This document shows, one piece after another, positions 8,576 to 17,149 of a stretch of DNA of 64,000 nt. The position numbers were made by a program, and so were the translations under genes. Every line of letters starts with the position of its first letter. The first letter of the stretch is position 1. This DNA comes from CAVQUE01 sp046290435 (GTDB lineage Bacteria > Actinomycetota > Acidimicrobiia > Acidimicrobiales > UBA8592), in assembly GCA_046290435.1 (NCBI GenBank), contig JBKAGO010000066.1, positions 186,001 to 250,000 on the forward strand. Direction: 5' to 3'. The notes beneath the pieces are model-generated. The model searched no databases. It was not told where the DNA came from and worked only from the letters and a program-made list of their open reading frames with translations.

Positions 8576-9514
8576 ATGGGACCGACGCTGCGATGCCAGG
8601 GACTGACCAAACGGTTCGGCGACCGTGTGGCGGTCGACGACGTATCGTTCTCCATCGTCGCCGGCGAGACCTATGGGCTGCTCGGGCCCAACGGCGCCGG
8701 CAAGACGACGACGATCTCGATGCTCTGCGGCTTGTTGGGGCGCGATGGCGGCACGGTCGAGCTCGCCGGCCTCGACCTCGACGACCAACCGCAGCAGCTC
8801 AAGTCCCGACTCGGCTACGTGCCCCAGGACCTCGCCGTCTACCCGGACCTCACCGCCACCGAGAACCTGCGGTTCTTCGGACGACTCCAGGGCCTCGACA
8901 CGACTGCGCTCGACGAACGCATCGACGTCGTGCTCGAAACCGTCGGACTGTCCGAGCGTGCCGACGACCGCACCGAGGAGTACTCCGGTGGCATGAAGCG
9001 GCGGCTCAACATCGCCGTGGGGCTGTTGCACGAGCCACTCCTGCTGGTCCTCGACGAGCCCACGGTGGGCGTCGACCCCCAGAGCCGCAACGCCATCCTC
9101 GAGTCGGTCGAACGCTTGGGGGGCGGTGGCATGGCGGTGCTGTACACCACGCACTACATGGAGGAGGCCGAGCGGCTCTGCGACCGGGTGGGCATCATCG
9201 ACGAGGGGCGCCTGATCGCCGAGGGCACCCGCCGTCAACTCATCGAACGCATCGACGGTCACGACCGGGTGCGGCTGAAGATGGACCGTCACGACGGCGA
9301 CGCCCGCGCCGTGCTCGGTGGCGTCGCCGGGGTCTCTGGGGTCACCGTGCTCGACGGCGAGGTCGAGATCGTGTGCGACAACGGCCACGAGGTCCTCGCA
9401 GACCTGTTGGCTGCGAGCCGGGACTCGTCGATGGTGGTCACCTCGGTCGAGCTGATCGAACCCGACCTCGAGGCGGTGTTCCTGGAGATGACCGGCAAGG
9501 GCCTGCGCAACTGA
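8576..9514 (+). CDS. ABC transporter ATP-binding protein (ABC-2 exporter type)
   Basis: A 312-aa ATPase. Walker A is GPNGAGKTTT near residue 40, the Q-loop is YVPQDLAVYPDLT, the signature is EYSGGMKRRL, Walker B is LLLVLDEPTVGVDP, and the H-loop is TTHYMEEAE. A C-terminal extension of about 80 residues is typical of the DrrA/CcmA multidrug and lipid exporter ATPases. It probably energises the two ABC-2 permeases encoded immediately downstream on the opposite strand. That arrangement is convergent, not the usual operon. Confidence 0.93.
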   Translation: MGPTLRCQGLTKRFGDRVAVDDVSFSIVAGETYGLLGPNGAGKTTTISMLCGLLGRDGGTVELAGLDLDDQPQQLKSRLGYVPQDLAVYPDLTATENLRFFGRLQGLDTTALDERIDVVLETVGLSERADDRTEEYSGGMKRRLNIAVGLLHEPLLLVLDEPTVGVDPQSRNAILESVERLGGGGMAVLYTTHYMEEAERLCDRVGIIDEGRLIAEGTRRQLIERIDGHDRVRLKMDRHDGDARAVLGGVAGVSGVTVLDGEVEIVCDNGHEVLADLLAASRDSSMVVTSVELIEPDLEAVFLEMTGKGLRN

Positions 9515-9531
9515 CACCCGAGGGCTGCGGG

Positions 9532-10704
9532 TCAGCGGGTGAGGGCCCGGTGCAGCGACACCGAGGCCACCCCGATGAGCACCAGGGCGAATCCAGCCAG
9601 CACGGCCAGTTCGGTGGCGATGTCACCGATGCCGCCGCCTTCGCGGATGATGGTCGAGAAGCCCTCGTTGGCCCAGGCATGGGGCGTGATGTGGGCGATG
9701 CGTCGCAGCCCGTCGGAGTACACCTCCAACGGCACCATGGAGCCGCCGAGCGCGGCGAGGCCCAGTGCTGCGAAGATCCCGAACGGTCCGGCCTGGGCCT
9801 CGTTCGAAAAGGTCGAGCCGACGAGGATCGCCGCGCCGGTGCCGACGAGCGCGAACATCACCACCAGCGAGAGCGATGCCACCGGATCGCCCCAGTCGAC
9901 GCCGAAGACGGCCCACGCGGCCACGACGATGAACACGCCCTGGAACGCGGCGATGGCGAATCGGCCGAGGCCGATGCCGGCGACCACTTCCCATGTCCGC
10001 GTCGGGGTGGCCAGCATCCGGCGGGCCACACCCAGCCTGCGGGTGGTGATGATCGCCGTGGCCGCAGCGAGGGAGTTGACGAACACGAACAGCACCAGCT
10101 GTTGGGCCGCGAGGAAGCCCCGCTGATCGGTGTCCGACGGCGGCCTGCCATCGGGGTCCTGCACGGCGACGGACAGGTCCGGACCGGTCGCCGACGCCAC
10201 GGTGTCGTCGCCCAGCGCCTCGTCGAACCCGACCAGCCCTTCACCGTCGAGGAACCGGGCGATGGAGAGCCGAGCAGCGGTGTCCGCGATGACGGCATCG
10301 ACGAGGGTACGGGTCTCGAATCCCCCCGAGTCCGGTACCGACACGAAGCCGATCTCGACCGACTCGCCGGCGCGGATGCGTGCCCCGAGGTCGTCGGGGA
10401 CGATCACGACCGCCTCGAGGTCGTCGCGTCGCAGCGACCGCAGGGCGGCATCGACGTCGGTACCGGTCTCGACGTCGGCTCCGTCGATGTCCTCGATGGC
10501 CGCCACCAGGTCGGCGGCGATCGGATCGTCGCCGTCGTGGATCACCGCGATGCGTGGCTCGAAGCTCCCGAACACCGTGCCCAGGACGAGGATCAGCACC
10601 AGCGGCAGGACCAGCACGAAGAACAGGTTGGACCGCTCCCGGAACAGCCGCCGCAGGTCGGTGCCTGCGATGGCGAGGATCCGCCGGTACGCCCCGGTGT
10701 TCAT
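9532..10704 (-). CDS. ABC-2 type transporter permease
   Basis: A 390-aa membrane protein. It has an N-terminal segment at FFVLVLPLVLILVLGTVFG, an extracytoplasmic domain of about 150 residues, and a cluster of five or six hydrophobic segments in the C-terminal half (LVLFVFVNSLAAATAIITTRR onward). This is the ABC2_membrane_3 layout. The ATG at 10704 overlaps the stop of the upstream permease gene by 4 bp (ATGA), so the two are translationally coupled. It likely pairs with that paralogue as a heterodimer. The substrate is unknown. Confidence 0.88.
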   Translation of the reverse strand: MNTGAYRRILAIAGTDLRRLFRERSNLFFVLVLPLVLILVLGTVFGSFEPRIAVIHDGDDPIAADLVAAIEDIDGADVETGTDVDAALRSLRRDDLEAVVIVPDDLGARIRAGESVEIGFVSVPDSGGFETRTLVDAVIADTAARLSIARFLDGEGLVGFDEALGDDTVASATGPDLSVAVQDPDGRPPSDTDQRGFLAAQQLVLFVFVNSLAAATAIITTRRLGVARRMLATPTRTWEVVAGIGLGRFAIAAFQGVFIVVAAWAVFGVDWGDPVASLSLVVMFALVGTGAAILVGSTFSNEAQAGPFGIFAALGLAALGGSMVPLEVYSDGLRRIAHITPHAWANEGFSTIIREGGGIGDIATELAVLAGFALVLIGVASVSLHRALTR

Positions 10705-11894
10705 CCGGCCACCAGGCGTTTGGCAGAGAGCAGGCCGACGACACCGGTCACGACGGCGAAGATCGACAGCGCGACGATGCTCGCCGTCACGTCGGCCAAG
10801 CTGCCGCCGGCGCCGAGCTCGCGGAAGCCGTCGAGCAGCCAACGATGCGGGGTGAGGCGGCTGACCACATCGAGGGCCGCCGGCCCGAAGGAGATGGGGA
10901 AGAACGAGCCACCGAAGACGGCCATCACGATGGCCACCATGGAGGTGATCGACTCCGCCTGGGCGGAGTTGCGGGCGAAGCCACCGACGACGGCGACGAT
11001 CCCCATCGCGGACAACACGCCGAGCACCACCAAGATGCTCACCGGGACCACCGGTCCCCACGAGGCCCCGAGCACCACGGTCGTGGCGATCACGAGGGTG
11101 GCCATGCTCGTGATGCCGAGGACGAACGCGGCGAGCACCTTGCCGCCGACCACCGCAGCCGGCGCGATCGGGGAGGAGAGCAGGCGCGCCAACGTGCCGT
11201 TGTCGCGTTCTTCGACGAGGCCGAGCACGCCGTACTGGACGGTGAAGAACAAGAAGAAGACGGCGATGCCGACGGCGTAGTAGGTGGCGAAGTCGAAACC
11301 GCCCTCGCCGGCCGAGTCCGATCCGAGGGTGAGCACCGGCGGCGCTGCGGCGGCGCGTCGTGCCAGGGCGTCGATGTCCGCCGGCTCGGCACCGGCTGCC
11401 AGGGCTGCGGTGACCGACCGCTGGACCGCTTGCACCCGGGCGGCATAACCACGGGCGATCGCCGCTGCGACGTCGGTCCCGATGGCCGCTTCGGGATTGG
11501 CGATGACGAGTATCTCGGCGTCGGCGCCGGCGGTGACCGCATCCGACATGCCTGCCGGCACGACGAACGAAGCTGCGACCTGGTCCTGGTCGGCGAGCGC
11601 ACGGGCGGCGGCCTCGTCGCCCGCATCGACGATGGTGAACTGCCCGCCGGCGTCGAGCTCGTCGAGCAGACCGACGAAGCCTGCGGCGACCTCGCCGCCA
11701 TCACGATCGGCGTAGGCGAACTCGAACCCGAAGTCGTCGCCTCCGCCGCCGAAGGTGGCGCTCATGATCAGCGCGAGTCCGAACGGAGCGAGGAACCCGA
11801 CGATGAACGCGGACCGGTCCCGCAGGCGCTGGCGCAGGTCCTTCGCCGCGATGGTGACGGCGGCAGTCGGGGCGGTGACCGTGCGGGCGCTCAC
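10701..11894 (-). CDS. ABC-2 type transporter permease, paralogue of its neighbour
   Basis: A 397-aa protein with the same layout as the gene after it: an N-terminal membrane segment (RSAFIVGFLAPFGLALIMSATFG), a large external domain, then a C-terminal membrane block beginning YYAVGIAVFFLFFTVQYGVLGL and ending VVTGVVGLLSAKRLVAG. The GTG at 11894 is supported by a GATACT box 6 bp upstream and by the start of homology. The longer open frame is rejected because its extra part is Arg-rich and non-coding in look. Confidence 0.86.
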   Translation of the reverse strand: MSARTVTAPTAAVTIAAKDLRQRLRDRSAFIVGFLAPFGLALIMSATFGGGGDDFGFEFAYADRDGGEVAAGFVGLLDELDAGGQFTIVDAGDEAAARALADQDQVAASFVVPAGMSDAVTAGADAEILVIANPEAAIGTDVAAAIARGYAARVQAVQRSVTAALAAGAEPADIDALARRAAAAPPVLTLGSDSAGEGGFDFATYYAVGIAVFFLFFTVQYGVLGLVEERDNGTLARLLSSPIAPAAVVGGKVLAAFVLGITSMATLVIATTVVLGASWGPVVPVSILVVLGVLSAMGIVAVVGGFARNSAQAESITSMVAIVMAVFGGSFFPISFGPAALDVVSRLTPHRWLLDGFRELGAGGSLADVTASIVALSIFAVVTGVVGLLSAKRLVAG

Positions 11895-11900
11895 GCGGCG

Positions 11901-11906
11901 AGTATC
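11901..11906 (-). promoter_or_regulatory. Putative -10 box (GATACT) of the permease operon
   Basis: GATACT on the minus strand, 6 bp before the GTG at 11894. Confidence 0.4.
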
Positions 11907-11999
11907 GCCCAGCCCCTGCGAACGGACCAGGGACCATCGACACCCGTCGGGGAACCCCGCGGTCGGGCGCGCGAAGTGCGGTGGCGATGCGCCACACTC

Positions 12000-12416
12000 A
12001 TGGGCGTGTCCGACGATCGACCACCGCTGTTCACCGCCGACGAGATCGGTTTCAGCGTCGACGACGAGGGACGCATCTGGCCGACGGTGGTCATCGATGT
12101 CGAAGGGCACCCCGCCATCGCCGATCTGGCGCGGGTGCACGCGCTCGAGGGCATCGGCGACGTGCGAACCACGGCGCGACGTATCCACCGCACCGGGACC
12201 GACCTGTTCCTCCTGGGCGTCGCGCTGACCACGCCGGTGCGGGCGGCGTTCGCGATCGCCTTCGAGCTGCCACCGCACGAGGACTTCCTGCGCACGGCGG
12301 CCGCCGCGGCGCACCTGGCGATCGCGACGACACCGACCGAACACCTCGACGACCACGCGCCCGTGTGGCTCGCGGTCGACCTCGACGCGGACCAGCTCGA
12401 GGCTGCCCTTGCCTGA
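12000..12416 (+). CDS. Conserved-looking hypothetical protein
   Basis: A 138-aa acidic soluble protein of unrecognised family. Codon usage is typical of the region (strong G/C at third positions), and the sequence has alternating beta and helix character (RIWPTVVIDVEGHPAIADLARVH, then AFAIAFELPPHEDFLRTAAAA). There is no signal peptide or membrane segment. The start is either the ATG at 12000 or the GTG at 12006. It diverges from the permease operon and is followed by an SDR gene on the same strand after 70 bp. No function can be assigned. Confidence 0.6.
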   Translation: MGVSDDRPPLFTADEIGFSVDDEGRIWPTVVIDVEGHPAIADLARVHALEGIGDVRTTARRIHRTGTDLFLLGVALTTPVRAAFAIAFELPPHEDFLRTAAAAAHLAIATTPTEHLDDHAPVWLAVDLDADQLEAALA

Positions 12417-12474
12417 GCGGTCACGCGCTACGAGGCACGGGGTCGGGTCGGCGCCCGGCTGTCTGACACGGCAC

Positions 12475-12480
12475 TAGGGT
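12475..12480 (+). promoter_or_regulatory. Putative -10 box (TAGGGT) of the SDR gene
   Basis: TAGGGT lies 6 bp before the ATG at 12487, a leaderless arrangement. Confidence 0.45.
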
Positions 12481-12486
12481 GCGGCC

Positions 12487-13245
12487 ATGACGAGAACAGT
12501 GTTGATCACCGGGGCCGGGTCGGGATTCGGGCGCGGCGCAGCCATCGAGCTCGCAGCGCGGGGCCATCGGGTCCTCGCCACCACCGAGACCGCCGAGCAG
12601 GCCGCAGAGCTCGCCGCGGCCCATCCCGAGCTCACCACCATGAAGCTCGACGTCACCGACGACGCCGACGTGGCCGGAGCCGCCGAACTCGGGGTCGACG
12701 TGTTGATCAACAACGCGGGCCTCGGCGTGCTGGGCCCGATGGCCACCGTCCCGATGGACCGGGTACGGGCCAGCTTCGACGTCAACGTGTTCGGCATGGT
12801 CGCACTGTCCCAGGCGGTGATCCCGGGCATGCGCGAGCGCGGCTGGGGGCGGATCATCAACGTGTCGTCCATCGCCGGGGTCCTCGCGTCGCCGCTCGGA
12901 TCGCCCTATTGCATGACCAAGCACGCGGTCGAGGCCTTCACGAAGTCGCTGCGGGCGAGCTCGCCCGCACGGCATCGACGTCACCAGGTCAATCCCGGTC
13001 CCTACGACACGGGGTTCAACGACCGCATGGTCAACGCGATCCCGGGCTACATCGAACCCGACGACGAGGCCGCGAAGGCGACGCATGAGTTCGTCTCCCA
13101 GGCCATCCTCGGCGACCAGCTCGACCCGTCCGAGGTCTCGCGATGCCTGGCGGACCTCGCCGAGGCCGACGAGACGCCCGCCGAGGTGTTCCTGCCCGAG
13201 GGTGTGCTGGACATGATCAACGCGGTGCTCGCATCCCAGCAGTGA
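12487..13245 (+). CDS. Short-chain dehydrogenase/reductase (possible internal base deletions)
   Basis: A 252-aa SDR: NAD(P)-binding TGAGSGFGRG at residue 8, NNAG near 75, Ser in INVSSIAG, and the catalytic YCMTK near 139. The substrate is unknown. After that motif the protein reads LRASSPARHRRHQVNPGPYDTGF, whereas the family expects LRAELARHGIDVTQVNPGPYDTGF. Restoring one C at each of three places between about 12955 and 12992 gives the expected reading and keeps the frame. Three nearby single-base deletions are therefore likely, either sequencing error or a real compensated change. The 3' end overlaps the convergent kinase gene by 29 bp. Confidence 0.85.
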   Translation: MTRTVLITGAGSGFGRGAAIELAARGHRVLATTETAEQAAELAAAHPELTTMKLDVTDDADVAGAAELGVDVLINNAGLGVLGPMATVPMDRVRASFDVNVFGMVALSQAVIPGMRERGWGRIINVSSIAGVLASPLGSPYCMTKHAVEAFTKSLRASSPARHRRHQVNPGPYDTGFNDRMVNAIPGYIEPDDEAAKATHEFVSQAILGDQLDPSEVSRCLADLAEADETPAEVFLPEGVLDMINAVLASQQ

Positions 13246-14089
13246 GAAGGCGCCGGGCTGCGCCATGGCCGCGGTCGAGGGCATCGGCGAGTTCGGCTCC
13301 CTCTGCTCGCGCGCACAGATAACCGGCGGCAAAGGCATCGCCGGCGCCGGTGGTGTCGGCCGGCTCCGGCAACGGTTCCGCCGCGCGGGTGAGCGTCTCG
13401 TCGCCGTGGCGCGCCGAGGCCTCCCGGGCGCCGTGGACCACCACGGTCGCCCCGGCGTCGACCATGGGGTCGAGGTGATCGACCATCACTGCGGCTTCGT
13501 CCTCGTTGGCGAACACCACGGCAGGGGCCAGGCGGGCGAGGAGCGCCGCGAACGCGTCGATGCCGTAGTCCGCCAACAAAGCGGTGGAGGACAGGTCGAT
13601 CGACACCGCCATGGCGCGCTCGTGGGCCTGGGTGATGAGGTCGGCGGCGGTGCCGGCCATGGGCTCGACGGCCAGCGAATAGGCGGGGACGTGCAGGGTG
13701 TGGATGCCGTCGAGCCAGCCGCCGACGGGATCGACGAGCTCGTGGGAGCTGCCCCGGTCGGTGAGCATCGTGCGTTCGCCGTCGGCGCCGACCAGCACGA
13801 CGATGGAGCCGGTGCGTCCGCCCCGCCGACCGGCGATCTCGACGCCGGCATCGGCGAGCATCGCTGCCATCGCGTCGCCGATCGGGTCGTTGCCCACCTG
13901 GCCGATGAAGCGGGCGCGGCCCTCGATCGCTGCGGCGGCCACGGCGACGTTGGCGGCACTGCCGCCGCGGGTGCGGACGATGCGGGCCTCGGTGTCGGTG
14001 GCGACGTTGACCGGTCCGGACAACTGCACACGGATGTCCTCGACGAGGTCGCCGAGTGCGCCGAGAACGAGGGGCCTGCGGTCGCTCAT
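13217..14089 (-). CDS. PfkB-family carbohydrate kinase
   Basis: A 290-aa ribokinase-fold kinase. PfkB signature 1 is the RTRGGSAANVAVAAAAIEG region near residue 40, and signature 2 is DTTGAGDAFAAGYL near 245 with the catalytic Asp. It phosphorylates a sugar or nucleoside with ATP. The particular substrate (ribose, fructose, 2-keto-3-deoxygluconate or nucleoside) cannot be decided. The ATG at 14089 fits the beta-strand start (LVLGALGDLVEDI). A CAGACT box lies 8 bp upstream. Confidence 0.88.
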   Translation of the reverse strand: MSDRRPLVLGALGDLVEDIRVQLSGPVNVATDTEARIVRTRGGSAANVAVAAAAIEGRARFIGQVGNDPIGDAMAAMLADAGVEIAGRRGGRTGSIVVLVGADGERTMLTDRGSSHELVDPVGGWLDGIHTLHVPAYSLAVEPMAGTAADLITQAHERAMAVSIDLSSTALLADYGIDAFAALLARLAPAVVFANEDEAAVMVDHLDPMVDAGATVVVHGAREASARHGDETLTRAAEPLPEPADTTGAGDAFAAGYLCARAEGAELADALDRGHGAARRLLTAGMRAPR

Positions 14090-14287
14090 GGGGCCCGAGT
14101 CTGCACGATCGCCCCCGCCGGGGTCGGGATCGCGGTCAGGGGCTCGGATCGACTCGCTTCGGGCCGCCGGACCGGTGCAGGTGACATTCGGCCCGTGCGT
14201 CGGCGCTGCGGGACGCGCAGTATCGGTGGTGAGGACCGAGAGCGCCGCGGGCAAGGCCCGGGCGCAGGCCGACCCGAGGGAGCCGAC

Positions 14288-14824
14288 ATGCGAGCAGTCG
14301 TGGTGTACGAGTCGATGTTCGGGAACACCCACACCGTCGCCGACCACATCGCCCGCGGCATGGGTGCCGGCGTCGATGTGGCCGTGGTGCCCGTCGAACG
14401 GGCGACAGCGGATCTGTTGGACGGCGTCGACCTGGTGGTCGTCGGCGGTCCGACCCACGTCCATGGGATGTCGACGAAGACGTCTCGTTCGGGGGCGAAG
14501 GACACCGCGGCCTCCGACGAGGATCTCGAGCTCGACCCCGACGCCGAGGGCCCCGGCCTGCGCGACTGGTTCGATGGGCTCGCCGGCGACGACACGCCCG
14601 CCGCGGCGTTCGACACGCGCATCGATGCGTCGGCGATGTTGACGGGCCGGGCCTCCAAGGGCATCGCCCGGCGGCTGCGCCACCACGGCTTCGCGCTGGT
14701 GGCCGACCCGGAGAGCTTCCTGGTCGACAAGGAGAACCACCTCCTCGCCGGCGAGGACGACCGCGCCGAGACCTGGGGCGCCGCGCTCGCCGCGGCGCTC
14801 GAACTGAAGCGGTCGCGGATCTGA
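14288..14824 (+). CDS. Flavodoxin-domain protein
   Basis: A 178-aa flavodoxin-like protein. The FMN phosphate-binding loop YESMFGNTHTVADHIARGM is at residues 7-25, and VVVGGPTHVHGMS gives the second flavin loop. An acidic insert (ASDEDLELDPDAEGPG) is followed by GLRDWFDGL. The final part, MLTGRASKGIARRLRHHGF, matches the flavodoxin-5/menaquinone-protoporphyrinogen-oxidase-like family. It is probably a small electron carrier; the partner is unknown. A GAGGGAG ribosome site precedes the ATG. Confidence 0.82.
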   Translation: MRAVVVYESMFGNTHTVADHIARGMGAGVDVAVVPVERATADLLDGVDLVVVGGPTHVHGMSTKTSRSGAKDTAASDEDLELDPDAEGPGLRDWFDGLAGDDTPAAAFDTRIDASAMLTGRASKGIARRLRHHGFALVADPESFLVDKENHLLAGEDDRAETWGAALAAALELKRSRI

Positions 14825-14861
14825 TCAGCACGAACCGTGCAGTGCAGGTGTGGCGGGACCA

Positions 14862-14931
14862 GTGACCCTGCGGGTGCAACAGGGGTGTCCGGCTTGCGGG
14901 ACGGAACCACTCCAAGCGCCCGCAGGGTCAC
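14862..14931. repeat. Inverted repeat, 13-bp perfect arms
   Basis: GTGACCCTGCGGG at 14862-14874 pairs with CCCGCAGGGTCAC at 14919-14931. It extends to 16 bp with one mismatch, with a loop of about 40 bp. It sits between convergent genes. It could be a weak transcription stop or a remnant of a mobile repeat. There is no T-run. Confidence 0.6.
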
Positions 14932-15005
14932 GTAGCGTGATCCTTGCCTATCGGTCGGCGCCCGACATGAGGCATCGGGCCCCTGTCGATGTCCTCGCCG
15001 GTGAG

Positions 15006-16016
15006 TCAGGATCCGCCGACGTGCACCAGCAGCTTCCCGAGGTTGGCGCCGTCGAACATCATCTGGAGCGCCTCGGGGAAGCGCTCGATGCCCTCGACGA
15101 TCTCCTCGGGCATCTGCAGCGAACCGTCGGCCAGCCAGCCGGCCAGCTCGGTCGTGGCCTGCTCGAAGCTCTCGGGGAAGTGGAACACGGCGAACCCCTC
15201 CATGCGGGACTGCCGCTCGGCGAGGCGCAGATACATCGTCGGGCCCACCACATCGCCGCTGCGTTCGTACTGGGAGATCGCTCCGCAGATGACGACGCGG
15301 GCGCGCATGGCGATCTGGTCGAGCACGATGTCGAGGATCTCGCCGCCGACGTTGTCGAAGAACACGTCGACGCCGTCGGGTGCCAGTTCGCGCAGGCGCG
15401 CCGCCACGTCGTCGGTCTTGTAGTCGATCGCCGCGTCGAGGCCGAGCTCGTCGACGAGGAAGGCGGTCTTGCGTTCGCCGCCGGCGATGCCGATGACCCG
15501 GGCGCCGTCGATCTTCGCGATCTGCCCCGCGATCGAGCCGACGGCGCCGGCAGCGGCCGACACCACGAACGTCTCGCCGGGCTGTGGGCGACCGACGTTG
15601 CGGACCCCGACCCAGGCGGTCATCCCGGTGGTGAGCCCGAGCGCGCCGAGGTGCGCGGGCAGGGGAGCGATGGAGGTGTCCGCTGCCTGCACCGCCTCGC
15701 CGGGCAGGGTGGCGTGAGTCTGCGCGCCCAGTCCGCCCTTGACGGTGTCGCCCACCTGCCAGGCCTCGGAGGCCGACTCGACGATGTGGCCCGCCCCGAG
15801 CGCACCGATGGTGCCACCGATCGGCACGGTCTGGTGGAAGCCCTCGTCGCGCAAGGTGGTGCGGATGAACGCATCGACCGACACGTAGTCGACGCCCACC
15901 CGCACCTGCCCGGGCTCGAGCGGCGCGAGCTCCTCGGTCTCGATCGAGAAACAGTCAGGCGACAACGCGCCGTCGGGTCGTCGGAGCAGCACCACACGCG
16001 TATTGAGTTCAGCCAT
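15006..16016 (-). CDS. NADP-dependent MDR oxidoreductase, curcumin/prostaglandin reductase-like
   Basis: A 336-aa zinc-independent medium-chain reductase. The N-terminal GroES-like domain carries VSVDAFIRTTLRDE. The Rossmann part has SAAAGAVGSIAGQIAKIDGA, VIGIAGG and KTDDVAARLRELAPDGVDVFFDNVGGEILD. This matches the leukotriene/curcumin reductase (CurA-like) group, which reduces activated double bonds with NADPH. A GGAAGGA site precedes the ATG at 16016. It lies downstream of a second MDR gene and a sulfotransferase on the same strand. Substrates are not evident. Confidence 0.88.
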   Translation of the reverse strand: MAELNTRVVLLRRPDGALSPDCFSIETEELAPLEPGQVRVGVDYVSVDAFIRTTLRDEGFHQTVPIGGTIGALGAGHIVESASEAWQVGDTVKGGLGAQTHATLPGEAVQAADTSIAPLPAHLGALGLTTGMTAWVGVRNVGRPQPGETFVVSAAAGAVGSIAGQIAKIDGARVIGIAGGERKTAFLVDELGLDAAIDYKTDDVAARLRELAPDGVDVFFDNVGGEILDIVLDQIAMRARVVICGAISQYERSGDVVGPTMYLRLAERQSRMEGFAVFHFPESFEQATTELAGWLADGSLQMPEEIVEGIERFPEALQMMFDGANLGKLLVHVGGS

Positions 16017-16063
16017 GGGGCGATCCTTCCAGATCGGCGGCAGGCGTGCGCTGGGTCGTGCGT

Positions 16064-17149
16064 TCAGACCATGACGATGGCGCGTCCGACGGTGCGGCGA
16101 TCGGCCATGGCGTCGATCAACTCGGGGAGTTCGTCGAACGCGACGACCGAGCCCACGACGGGTCGTACCGTGCCTCGCCGGACGCGGTCGACGATGTCGG
16201 CCATGATCCGTTCGCCGAGCGCGGTGGGGGCGACGTTCCAGCCCATGGCGGTCTTGAGCATGGCGATCATGTCGTCGCCCGCGTAGTTGAGCAGGACGCC
16301 GCAGAGCTTGATGTTGGCCAGTGCGATGCGGCGGGGAACGATGAACGGCTCGTCCGCCACCTCCTTGTTGGACGCGAAGCCCATCATCACGTAGCGGCCG
16401 TTGTAGGCGGTGACCGCCAGCGACTTCTCCATAACGGCCTCGCCGACGTTGTCGAACACGACGTCGACGCCCCGGTTCTCGGTCTCGGCCAGCACGACCT
16501 CGGCGAAGTCGGTGGTGGTGTAGTCGATGGCGACGTCGGCGCCGAGCTCGCGGCACAGGGCCAGCTTCTCCTCGCTGCCGGCGGTCGCGATCACCCGGGC
16601 GCCGGTGTCGACGGCCAGCTGTACCGCTGCCGACCCGGCCCCACCGGCAGCGGCGTGGACCAGGACGGTCTCGCCGGGCTGGAGGTCAGCCCGGTCGAAC
16701 AGGCCCAACCACGCCAGGTGGAAGGGGAAGTACAGCGCCGCCGCGCCGGGTAGCTCGATGTCGTCGGGCATGTCGAACAGGGCTGCGGTGGTGCAGATGG
16801 CCTGCTCGGCGAACCCGCCGTGAGCCCGGCGCGTCGTGGCCACCACGCGCCGCCCCGCCCACGCTTCGGCCCCCTCGCCGCAGGCGTCGACGACGCCCAT
16901 GACCTCCATGCCGGGGCTGTACGGGAACTCCGGCGGCGCCATCATGTTGCCGCCGGTGATGCGCTCGAGGTCGTTGAGGTTCATCGGGATGGCCTGCACC
17001 CGGACACGGACCTCGCCGGGGCCGGGCGTCGGGATCTCCACGGTGTCGAGGCGCAACACCTCGAGCGGTCGGCCGTACTCGTGGACCCGCCAGGCCCGCA
17101 TGGTCTCTGCTGCTTCGGTGTGGGTGCTCATCGGGCTGCTCTCGTTCAT
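16064..17149 (-). CDS. Quinone-oxidoreductase-like MDR dehydrogenase
   Basis: A 361-aa zeta-crystallin-type enzyme. The GroES domain includes PMNLNDLERITGGNMM and GMEVMGVVDACGEG. The nucleotide-binding part is HAAAGGAGSAAVQLAVDTGA, with DVVFDNVGEAVMEKSL after it. Catalytic-zinc cysteines are absent, as in quinone reductases. The ATG at 17149 overlaps the stop of the sulfotransferase gene by 4 bp (ATGA), so it is preferred to the second ATG at 17131. Translational coupling suggests the two work on one pathway, still unidentified. Confidence 0.86.
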   Translation of the reverse strand: MNESSPMSTHTEAAETMRAWRVHEYGRPLEVLRLDTVEIPTPGPGEVRVRVQAIPMNLNDLERITGGNMMAPPEFPYSPGMEVMGVVDACGEGAEAWAGRRVVATTRRAHGGFAEQAICTTAALFDMPDDIELPGAAALYFPFHLAWLGLFDRADLQPGETVLVHAAAGGAGSAAVQLAVDTGARVIATAGSEEKLALCRELGADVAIDYTTTDFAEVVLAETENRGVDVVFDNVGEAVMEKSLAVTAYNGRYVMMGFASNKEVADEPFIVPRRIALANIKLCGVLLNYAGDDMIAMLKTAMGWNVAPTALGERIMADIVDRVRRGTVRPVVGSVVAFDELPELIDAMADRRTVGRAIVMV

